Shown here piece after piece: positions 57,578 through 64,000 of a DNA stretch of 64,000 nucleotides (position 1 is its first letter; each line of letters begins with the position of its first letter). The notes below the pieces were generated by a model, which saw nothing but the letters and a program-made list of their open reading frames with translations, did no database searches and was not told the DNA's origin. Origin of the DNA: Caballeronia concitans (GTDB taxonomy: Bacteria > Pseudomonadota > Gammaproteobacteria > Burkholderiales > Burkholderiaceae); assembly GCF_001544615.1 (NCBI RefSeq), contig NZ_FCNV02000001.1, positions 310,001-374,000 on the forward strand. The letters run 5' to 3'. The position numbers were made by a program, and so were the translations under genes.

Positions 57578-58189
57578 ATGAACACTATCGACGATCCGAT
57601 CCGGCGGCCCTTGCTCGTCACCGTGCCGGGGCTGCACGGCAGCGAGGGCGCGCACTGGCAAAGCTGGCTGGAGCGTCAGTACGTGGAGGCGTCGCGCGTG
57701 GAACAGGCCGACTGGGACGCGCCGCATCTCGATACGTGGGCGAGCGCCGTCGAAGCGCGGCTCGATGCGTTGCAGCGGCCCGTGGTGCTGGCCGCGCACA
57801 GCTTCGGCTGCCTCGCGACGGCGCATGCGCTTTCGCGCGGGCGTCTGGGGAATGTGCGGTCGAAGGTCGTGGGCGTGCTGTTCGTCGCGCCCGCGAGTCC
57901 GGCGAAGTTCCGCCTGGCCGGCCGCTTCGAGCCGATGCCGCTTGCGGTGCCCTCGATACTCGTCGGCAGCGAAACCGATCCGTGGATGCCCGTCGATCAC
58001 GCGCGCGATCTCGCGCAGCAGTTGGGCAGCGCGTTCGTGAATTTCGGCGATGCCGGGCATATCAACACGGCGTCGGGCTACGGCCCGTGGCCACATGCGA
58101 AGTATCTCGTCGATACGCTCGCGCATTGGGCGCCGCCCGTCGAACTCGGCGCGGAAGACGTGTTCCTGCGCGAACACGCGTACGGTTGA
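57578..58189 (+). CDS. RBBP9/YdeN-type serine hydrolase
   Basis: A 203-residue small alpha/beta hydrolase with the nucleophile Ser in AAHSFGCLA, catalytic Asp in GSETDPWMP and His in DAGHINTASGYG. This GHxN-SGxGxWP ending is typical of RBBP9/YdeN. ATG 57578 is assumed; ATG 57542 is possible. Physiological substrate unknown. Confidence 0.87.
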   Translation: MNTIDDPIRRPLLVTVPGLHGSEGAHWQSWLERQYVEASRVEQADWDAPHLDTWASAVEARLDALQRPVVLAAHSFGCLATAHALSRGRLGNVRSKVVGVLFVAPASPAKFRLAGRFEPMPLAVPSILVGSETDPWMPVDHARDLAQQLGSAFVNFGDAGHINTASGYGPWPHAKYLVDTLAHWAPPVELGAEDVFLREHAYG

Positions 58190-58284
58190 TGCCTCTCGCG
58201 TTCGGTGTTCGCTTCGATCACACTCGATGGCCGCGTTCGCGCGGCCTTTCGCATCTTTACTGCAATCGTTTTTCGGGGAAATAC

Positions 58285-59292
58285 ATGGCGGCATACAGGA
58301 AGTTCGCGCTCGCGGCGAGCGTGGCGATGTGCATGGCGGCGGGCGTCGCGCATGCCGAGACCACGTTGCTCAACGTCTCCTACGACGTGACGCGCGAGCT
58401 GTACAAGGACATCGACGCGGCCTTCGTCGCCGATTACAAGAAGCGCACGGGCGAAACGGTGTCGGTGCGCCAGTCGCATGGCGCATCGAGCGCGCAGGCG
58501 TTATCGGTGATGCAGGGTCTTCAGGCCGATGTCGTCACGATGAACCAGCCGAACGACATCGACCTGCTCGCGGAGCGCGGCCAGCTCGTGCCGGCGAACT
58601 GGCGCACGCGCCTGCCGAACGCCAGCGCGCCGTACACGACGACGATGGTTTTCCTCGTGCGCAAGGGCAACCCGAAGAACATCAAGGACTGGAGCGATCT
58701 GGCGCGGCCCGGCGTGCAGGCGATCATCGCGAATCCGAAGACATCGGGCAACGGGCGATATACGTATCTCGCGGCGTGGGGCTACAAGAAGCAGCAAGGC
58801 GCGACCGATGCGCAGGCGCAGGACTTCGAAAAAGCGATCTTCCGTAACGTGCCGGTGCTCGATACGGGCGGACGCGGCGCGACGACGACGTTCACGCAGC
58901 GCGGGATCGGCGATGTGCTGGTGACGTTCGAGAACGAAGTCGGACTGATTGAGAGCGGCGCGGGTGCGAAGGATTTCGATGCGGTGTATCCGTCATCGAG
59001 TCTGGTGGCGGAGCCGCCGGTATCGATCGTCGACAAGGTGGTGGACAAGCGCGGCACGCGCAAGGAAGCGCAGGCGTATCTCGACTTTCTTTATACGGCA
59101 CAGGCGCAGGAGATCATCGCGCAACATCACTTGCGGCCGCGCAACGCGGACGTGCTCGCGAAACATGCAAGCGAGTTCAAGCCGCTGAAGACGTTCACGG
59201 TGGAGCAGATGTTCGGGAGCTGGCAGAAGGCGCAGCAGACGCATTTCGCCGATGGCGGGACGTTCGATCAGGTGGTGGTGGATAGAAAGTGA
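58285..59292 (+). CDS. sbp: Sulfate/thiosulfate-binding periplasmic protein (orphan)
   Basis: A 335-residue ABC-transporter solute-binding protein. A signal peptide ends in AGVAHAE; the mature part begins LLNVSYDVTRELY and has the sulfate-site stretches QSHGASSAQA and ANPKTSGNGRYT. Captures sulfate for a CysTWA permease, but no permease or ATPase gene follows in this window; a low-GC cassette begins instead on the other strand. Confidence 0.92.
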   Translation: MAAYRKFALAASVAMCMAAGVAHAETTLLNVSYDVTRELYKDIDAAFVADYKKRTGETVSVRQSHGASSAQALSVMQGLQADVVTMNQPNDIDLLAERGQLVPANWRTRLPNASAPYTTTMVFLVRKGNPKNIKDWSDLARPGVQAIIANPKTSGNGRYTYLAAWGYKKQQGATDAQAQDFEKAIFRNVPVLDTGGRGATTTFTQRGIGDVLVTFENEVGLIESGAGAKDFDAVYPSSSLVAEPPVSIVDKVVDKRGTRKEAQAYLDFLYTAQAQEIIAQHHLRPRNADVLAKHASEFKPLKTFTVEQMFGSWQKAQQTHFADGGTFDQVVVDRK

Positions 59293-59382
59293 GTCGGCGT
59301 AGCGGTCGGTAGTTGGCGAGGGCAAATAGATAGGCGTGTCCTCGCCGCCGACCCTACCGAATCGTGCGTCCCCTGTTATCGC

Positions 59383-59700
59383 TCATAGAACGTCGTGGAT
59401 GATTCGGGCCCTGCAGTCATCGAGTGATTTCTCGTCGTTTCGCATCACGCCGTAGGCATATCTGCAATAGACGGCGAGTTCGTCGCGAACATCAGGCGCT
59501 AACGCGTTGATGGGCAACGGATCGCCTTCATTCGCAAAAGGGTTGATGAATTTCCTTCTCAACGTCAGGCCCTTCTTGATGAAGTAGATCGCATGTTCGT
59601 CGTGGTCGATATACGAATAGTAATAGCCCACACCGAGCCATAGCCAGAGCAACAGCAATGTTGTGACGCTTAGGAGCAAGGCCACTGCCCTTCTTTTCAT
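59383..59700 (-). CDS. Membrane-anchored small protein, candidate immunity factor
   Basis: A 105-residue protein with a single N-terminal hydrophobic segment (about residues 7-29) and a 75-residue polar domain that should face the periplasm. No family recognised. It sits 6 bases after the amidase gene. That location, its size and its predicted periplasmic exposure fit an immunity protein that protects the producer's own cell wall from the amidase; this is inference. The base composition is visibly lower in G+C than the flanking genes. Confidence 0.6.
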   Translation of the reverse strand: MKRRAVALLLSVTTLLLLWLWLGVGYYYSYIDHDEHAIYFIKKGLTLRRKFINPFANEGDPLPINALAPDVRDELAVYCRYAYGVMRNDEKSLDDCRARIIHDVL

Positions 59701-59706
59701 AAGCGA

Positions 59707-60471
59707 TTATCCTCGCGGCGCACTTAGCGATAGCTCCGAACGCAGCAGCTTGACAATGTCCATTCCAAGATTGCCCGGGCAAGCTCGCCCTTTATGCGTT
59801 GCGATCTGTTGATACTCTCTATGCCCGCCCAGCCGTTCGACGTTGAAAAACTCCATGAGCACGGAACACAAGGCACGGCACGCCATAACCTGGGCGTGCG
59901 TGGGCTCGTCGTGCCAAAGAACCGTCCGGTCGGTGACGATTCCGCCGATATTTCTGAGCTTATCGATGAATGACAGGCGACCGTATTCCTGCTGGTACGC
60001 CTCGCCTGCCTGCACGAGGTTGGCTAGGAAAACGATCCCGATCTTGCCGGTGTTATCGCCCGCAACGTGTTCGCCGGTGAATCTGATATCCCGTGCCTCA
60101 TAAATCTCTCCCTGACACGAGATTGCATAGTGATACCCGGCGTCATTGAATGGCGGGCTTCGGCCCATGTCCTCCGCCTGTACGCGTTGCATCTCCTGAA
60201 TGGACGGCGCACCGCACGAGTAACTGCGGCCCGCGTGATGCAGAACGATATCGTGGTAATCCCAATGGCTTTCGCGCAACACACCTCTCGGCGGTATGGC
60301 ATGCCATGAGGAGCGCTCGATCAGGCTGTAGCCACTTCGGGCGAGCGCCGTGATTATTGCTTGGCGAGTCGCGCCCCGGTTATTCACCGCGATCGAGATT
60401 GCCGAGGTACGGCTGCTCTCGGACGAAGTGCGGGTTTTCGTCCAATGACTGATGTTGTAATCCGAAGCCAA
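59707..60471 (-). CDS. N-acetylmuramoyl-L-alanine amidase (PGRP/Amidase_2), candidate T6SS effector
   Basis: Zinc amidase that cuts the bond between MurNAc and the stem peptide. Read from TTG 60471, 5 bases after a perfect AAGGAGG, it has 254 residues and no signal peptide. Zinc ligands are His in VLHHAGRSY and the His and Cys of LGGHREYQQIATHKGRACPG; the catalytic-site Tyr is in DAGYHYAISC. The first 60 residues are polar and unlike the family core. The gene starts right at the PAAR stop and is followed by a membrane-anchored protein, which suggests delivery by type VI secretion. Confidence 0.83.
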   Translation of the reverse strand: MASDYNISHWTKTRTSSESSRTSAISIAVNNRGATRQAIITALARSGYSLIERSSWHAIPPRGVLRESHWDYHDIVLHHAGRSYSCGAPSIQEMQRVQAEDMGRSPPFNDAGYHYAISCQGEIYEARDIRFTGEHVAGDNTGKIGIVFLANLVQAGEAYQQEYGRLSFIDKLRNIGGIVTDRTVLWHDEPTHAQVMACRALCSVLMEFFNVERLGGHREYQQIATHKGRACPGNLGMDIVKLLRSELSLSAPRG

Positions 60472-60472
60472 T

Positions 60473-61066
60473 TCAACCTCCTTGCGCGGGAATGAGATTG
60501 CGCTTCGGCGATGAAAATATGACGTGTATATCGATGTCATGCGGGTCGTTGGTCTCGACCTTGGCGTAGCCATTCGCGTCCGTCTTGCATGCCTGTTCGA
60601 CACCCGCCACTACCGCGATGATCTCCTGATTGCACAAGGGAAGAGCGGTTGCGCTGTCTGTCACGTAGAACCAGCTTGCGCAATTCTCGCTTTGTTCACT
60701 TGGAGGGACGACTGTCTGTGCAACACTCTCCGCGCTTTTCTTGGCGTCAATTACACCGAGGCTCTCAGCCAGATCGTCATACCATGCCTCGCCCGCAAGT
60801 TGCGCGAATATGCGTGGATTTTGCGGACAACCGCAGACGATCAGATCGCTGTCTAGCGCAATCTCACTGCCGCCAATGGTCATGCGACGCGGACCGCCGT
60901 CTTTGGCGATATAGCCCGTCGTTCGACAGATTGGGCAGTAGGCGGCCCCGTTGATAAGCGCGGCCTGGTGTCCGGCATTGCCGAACGTGAAGATCGGCCC
61001 ATTTTGATAGCAGACTTCGCCACCATTGCTCAGTTTGTCGCCGGCAACAGCAATTCGGCGCATCAT
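60473..61066 (-). CDS. PAAR-domain protein with C-terminal extension
   Basis: A 197-residue protein. Residues 1-90 are a PAAR domain (VAGDKLSNGG, ALINGAAYCPIC, IVCGCPQNPR), the zinc-tipped spike cap of the type VI secretion needle. Residues 125-195 look like a small beta-sandwich (WFYVTDSATALPLCNQE), perhaps an adapter for cargo. No VgrG, Hcp or Tss gene is in the window, so it is an orphan spike gene. Its last codons hold the ribosome site of the amidase. Confidence 0.85.
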   Translation of the reverse strand: MMRRIAVAGDKLSNGGEVCYQNGPIFTFGNAGHQAALINGAAYCPICRTTGYIAKDGGPRRMTIGGSEIALDSDLIVCGCPQNPRIFAQLAGEAWYDDLAESLGVIDAKKSAESVAQTVVPPSEQSENCASWFYVTDSATALPLCNQEIIAVVAGVEQACKTDANGYAKVETNDPHDIDIHVIFSSPKRNLIPAQGG

Positions 61067-61356
61067 GACAGTAACTCGAACAACTGTTCGTTATGCTTAT
61101 TTTGCCATGTATCGCTATCCTTGAATTCGAACGCTTACGCGTGTTGATCGGAATCGTCAGGATACGAGAGCAGAGGCAGTCTGCACATCAAGCGCCGACC
61201 GGAAAGCGCCGAAATTGACAAACAATGACAACGTCCGGAAGTAGCGGCAGACGGGCTTCGGCGGCATGCGAGTTTGATCGACCGCGCGCGGCGTGGAGTG
61301 CGCGGTTGACGCCAAATATAAGGGAGCCCGCAACCAACGCGAGCCCCTTCAACCCC
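61067..61356. other. AT-rich leader of the PAAR cassette and bioB 3' region
   Basis: About 290 bases. The first 60 are AT-rich and probably hold the cassette promoter on the minus strand, but I cannot assign the boxes. Near 61321-61351 an imperfect GC-rich hairpin followed on the minus strand by TTATATTT could terminate bioB. Confidence 0.4.
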
Positions 61357-62370
61357 TTACCCCGCGCTCACCCCATTCGCCGCTTCCGCCCGCATCCCCA
61401 GCCGGTCGATCAGCTTCCTGTCCGCTTCCGCTTGCGGATTGCTCGTCGTCAGCAACTGATCGCCGTAGAAGATCGAATTGGCGCCCGCAGCAAAACACAG
61501 CGCCTGCAACGCCTCATCCATTTGCTCGCGTCCCGCCGAGAGACGCACCATTGCCTTGGGCATCGTGATCCGCGCCACCGCGATCGTCCGCACGAATTCG
61601 AACGGATCGAGCGCCTCGGTGCCCGTCAGCGGCGTGCCCGCCACCTGCACGAGATTGTTGATCGGCACCGATTCCGGATACGGCTCCATGTTCGCCAGTT
61701 GCGAGATCAGCCCCGCGCGCTCGCGACGCGATTCGCCCATGCCCACAATCCCGCCGCAGCACACGTTGATGCCCGCATCGCGCACATGTTCCAGCGTGTC
61801 GAGGCGATCCTGATACGTGCGCGTCGAGATGATCTGGCCGTAGAACTCAGGCGACGTATCGAGATTGTGGTTGTAGTAATCGAGGCCCGCATCGCGCAAG
61901 GCCGACGCCTGATGCGCCTCCAGCATGCCGAGCGTCACGCACGTTTCCATGCCCATCGCCTTCACGCCGCGAATCATCTCCTTGATCGGCTCCAGATGAC
62001 GATCCTTCGGATTGCGCCACGCCGCGCCCATGCAGAAGCGCGTCGCGCCGTTGGCCTTCGCGGTCTCGGCGGCCTTCAGCACGGCATCGACTTCCATCAG
62101 CTTGTCGGCCTTCACGCCGGTCTCGTGATGCACCGACTGCGGACAGTACGCGCAATCTTCCTCGCAGCCGCCCGTCTTGATGGACAGCAGCGTGGACAAC
62201 TGCACCGCGTTCGGATCGAAATGCTCGCGATGCACCGTCTGCGCGCGATACAGCAAATCGTTGAACGGCAGCTCGTACAGCGCGACGACATCGGCGACGC
62301 GCCAGCGCGCGGGCGTCTGCGGCGGCGTCAGAGTTTGAGTGGCGATTTCGGCAGTGATGGTCTGCGTCAT
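61357..62370 (-). CDS. bioB: Biotin synthase
   Basis: Radical-SAM enzyme inserting sulfur into dethiobiotin. The 337-residue protein has the cluster motif [11 protein letters not shown] near residue 70, the YYNHNLDTS motif and the conserved Arg/Cys of the [2Fe-2S] site ([24 protein letters not shown]). Last gene of bioF-bioD-bioB, 6 bases after bioD. Confidence 0.98.
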   Translation of the reverse strand: MTQTITAEIATQTLTPPQTPARWRVADVVALYELPFNDLLYRAQTVHREHFDPNAVQLSTLLSIKTGGCEEDCAYCPQSVHHETGVKADKLMEVDAVLKAAETAKANGATRFCMGAAWRNPKDRHLEPIKEMIRGVKAMGMETCVTLGMLEAHQASALRDAGLDYYNHNLDTSPEFYGQIISTRTYQDRLDTLEHVRDAGINVCCGGIVGMGESRRERAGLISQLANMEPYPESVPINNLVQVAGTPLTGTEALDPFEFVRTIAVARITMPKAMVRLSAGREQMDEALQALCFAAGANSIFYGDQLLTTSNPQAEADRKLIDRLGMRAEAANGVSAG

Positions 62371-62376
62371 AGGTGT

Positions 62377-63078
62377 TCAGTCCTTGAGTTGAAGCCGGTC
62401 GAAGAGAAGGCGCGCGTCGAGATGATCGGCGGCGCGCGACGCATCGGCCGGCGCGATGTGAGGGATGACGCCAAGCATCGGCGCATCGATACGTTGTAGA
62501 AGCGTGCGAATGTTTTCGTCGGGATAAAGCATGTCGGGATCGACGCGATTCGCGACCCAGCCCGCGAGCTCGAGCCCGCGCGACGCGATCGCCTCCACGG
62601 TCAACAGCGCATGGCTGATGCACCCGAGCCGCATGCCGACGACGAGCACCACCGGCAGATTCAGCGCGACGGCGAGATCGGCGGTGTCGTGCGTATCGTC
62701 GAGCGGCACGCGAAAGCCGCCGACGCCTTCCACCACGACGATATCCGCCTGCGTCACCGCGAAGCGATGCGCCTCCACGATGCGCCCGATATCCAGCGAC
62801 ACGCCTTCGCGCGCCGCCGCGATATGCGGCGCGATCGGCTCGCGCATCATGAACGGCGTGCGAATCTCGGGCGGCAGCGCGACGTTCGCGGCGGCATCGA
62901 GCTGATCGGCGTCGTCGTTGTGCAGCACGCCGTCGCGAACGGACGCGCCCGAAGCGATCGGCTTCATCGCCGCGGCGCGCAGGCCCGCGCGCGCGAAGCC
63001 GTGAAGCAGCGCGGATGAAACGAACGTCTTGCCGATCTCCGTATCGGTTCCGGCGACGAATAGCGATAAAGCGGTCAT
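62377..63078 (-). CDS. bioD: Dethiobiotin synthetase
   Basis: ATP-dependent carboxylation and ring closure of diaminopelargonate. The 233-residue P-loop protein has [12 protein letters not shown] near residue 10, KPIASG and the [12 protein letters not shown] loop. Lies 7 bases after bioF. Confidence 0.96.
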   Translation of the reverse strand: MTALSLFVAGTDTEIGKTFVSSALLHGFARAGLRAAAMKPIASGASVRDGVLHNDDADQLDAAANVALPPEIRTPFMMREPIAPHIAAAREGVSLDIGRIVEAHRFAVTQADIVVVEGVGGFRVPLDDTHDTADLAVALNLPVVLVVGMRLGCISHALLTVEAIASRGLELAGWVANRVDPDMLYPDENIRTLLQRIDAPMLGVIPHIAPADASRAADHLDARLLFDRLQLKD

Positions 63079-63085
63079 AGCGTGA

Positions 63086-64000
63086 TTAAAGCGTACTCAA
63101 AGCGTGATCGAGGCGCGCGAGGTCTTCGTCGCTGTGCGCGGCAGAAAGCGAAATGCGCAAGCGCGACGTGCCCGACGGCACCGTAGGCGGACGAATCGCG
63201 GGCACCCAGAGCCCTTGTGCATCGAGCGCGGCGGCGAGCGCGACGGTTTCATCGTTGCCGCCGATCACGAGCGGCTGCACCGCCGTCTGCGAATCGACCG
63301 GCAGCCAGCGCGTGCGCTTGAGCATCGCGCGCGTGGTGTCGATGAGCGACGCCAGATGCGCGCGCCGTGCATCGCCTTCATCGCTTGCAATGATGCGCAC
63401 GCTCGCCGACACCGCATGCGCGACCGCCGGCGGCGACGCCGTCGTGAAGATATACGGCCGCGCGCGCTGCACGAGCCATTCGATGACCGTCGCATGCGCG
63501 CAGACGAACGCGCCCGCGACGCCCGCCGCTTTTCCGAGCGTGCCGACGTACACGAGATGCGGCGAGCGCAGCGCGTAATGCGCCAACGCGCCGCGCCCTT
63601 GCGGGCCGAGCACGCCGAAGCCGTGCGCGTCATCCACGACGAGCCACGCGCCGTACTTCTCCGCCACCTCGACGAGGCGCGCGAGCGGCGCGATATCGCC
63701 GTCCATGCTGAACACCGAATCGGTGACGATGAGCTTCGTCGCGGTCTGGTCGCGCGAGGCGTCGAGCATGGCGTCGAGCGCGTCGATGTCGGCGTGCGGA
63801 TAAATCTGCGTCTCGGCGCGCGAAAGGCGAACGCCGTCGATCAGCGACGCATGATTCAGCGCATCCGAGAACACGAGCGTGCCGCGCCCGGCGAGTGTCG
63901 TCAGCACGGCGAGGTTCGCCATGTAGCCGGTGCTGAAGTAGAGCGCGCGCGGATCGTCGACGAAGCCGCCCGAGAACGCCGCCAGTTCGTCTTCGAGCTG
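63086..64000 (-). CDS. bioF: 8-amino-7-oxononanoate synthase (5' end outside window)
   Basis: PLP enzyme condensing pimeloyl-ACP/CoA with alanine. The frame is open from the right edge of the window through 304 residues; the N-terminal part is missing. Visible are the PLP-site regions [25 protein letters not shown] and the Schiff-base Lys in GTLGKAAG. In relatives bioA lies further upstream. Confidence 0.96.
   Translation of the reverse strand, partial: QLEDELAAFSGGFVDDPRALYFSTGYMANLAVLTTLAGRGTLVFSDALNHASLIDGVRLSRAETQIYPHADIDALDAMLDASRDQTATKLIVTDSVFSMDGDIAPLARLVEVAEKYGAWLVVDDAHGFGVLGPQGRGALAHYALRSPHLVYVGTLGKAAGVAGAFVCAHATVIEWLVQRARPYIFTTASPPAVAHAVSASVRIIASDEGDARRAHLASLIDTTRAMLKRTRWLPVDSQTAVQPLVIGGNDETVALAAALDAQGLWVPAIRPPTVPSGTSRLRISLSAAHSDEDLARLDHALSTL

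Overview
The window is high-GC (about 65-70% in sampled core stretches), densely packed chromosomal DNA from a Burkholderiaceae bacterium of the Burkholderia/Paraburkholderia/Caballeronia group. The evidence is gene order and protein sequence: fmt-lysE-htpX-rsmB-DUF4390-ntrY-short ntrX, mreBCD-mrdA-rodA divergent from gatCAB, metX-metW, a RegB/RegA pair, a fused indolepyruvate ferredoxin oxidoreductase and a bioFDB tail. The genus was not tested by any search.

Layout. 1-7.7 kb: end of fmt, a LysE exporter, HtpX protease, RsmB rRNA methylase and a tightly overlapping NtrY/NtrX-type two-component system. 7.8-10.2 kb: tRNA-Phe with promoter and terminator, then the queuosine genes queC-queE-queD behind a leader carrying a terminator-like hairpin. 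10.3-11.8 kb: an HpaI-type aldolase overlapping a Sel1-repeat protein. 11.8-18.3 kb, minus strand: the rod-shape/elongasome cluster mreB-mreC-mreD-mrdA-rodA. 18.6-23.8 kb: gatC-gatA-gatB, ppk2 and an exonuclease III. 23.8-28 kb, minus: metX-metW-ampG-M48 protease downstream of a sequence that matches a SAM-II riboswitch. 28-30 kb: a HAD hydrolase and argB. 30-34 kb: a small CWC protein, RegB/RegA, a possible minus-strand sRNA and uracil permease. 34-42.5 kb: Na+/H+ antiporter, EAL protein, indolepyruvate oxidoreductase, GST and two small unknown proteins. 42.5-46.7 kb: a LacI-AGE epimerase-PfkB kinase sugar operon and a PIG-L protein with a degenerate metal motif. 47-51.7 kb: SBF-type transporter, a secreted small protein, a porin and a nitronate monooxygenase-like enzyme. 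51.9-58.2 kb: a dehalogenase-like hydrolase, a six-gene minus-strand operon around HMG-CoA lyase, and an RBBP9-like hydrolase. 58.3-59.3 kb: an orphan sulfate-binding protein. 59.4-61.1 kb: a low-GC cassette with a PAAR protein, a peptidoglycan amidase and a membrane-anchored small protein, read here as a type VI secretion effector/immunity module. 61.4-64 kb: bioB, bioD and the 3' part of bioF.

Most of the window is conserved housekeeping DNA. The parts that stand out are the PAAR-amidase-immunity cassette, the SAM-II-like leader with an extra inserted hairpin, the possible antisense-strand sRNA beside regA, the queC leader hairpin, the PIG-L protein lacking its catalytic HPDD residues, and several operator-like palindromes. 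No CRISPR array, insertion sequence, integrase, rRNA or replication origin was recognised.
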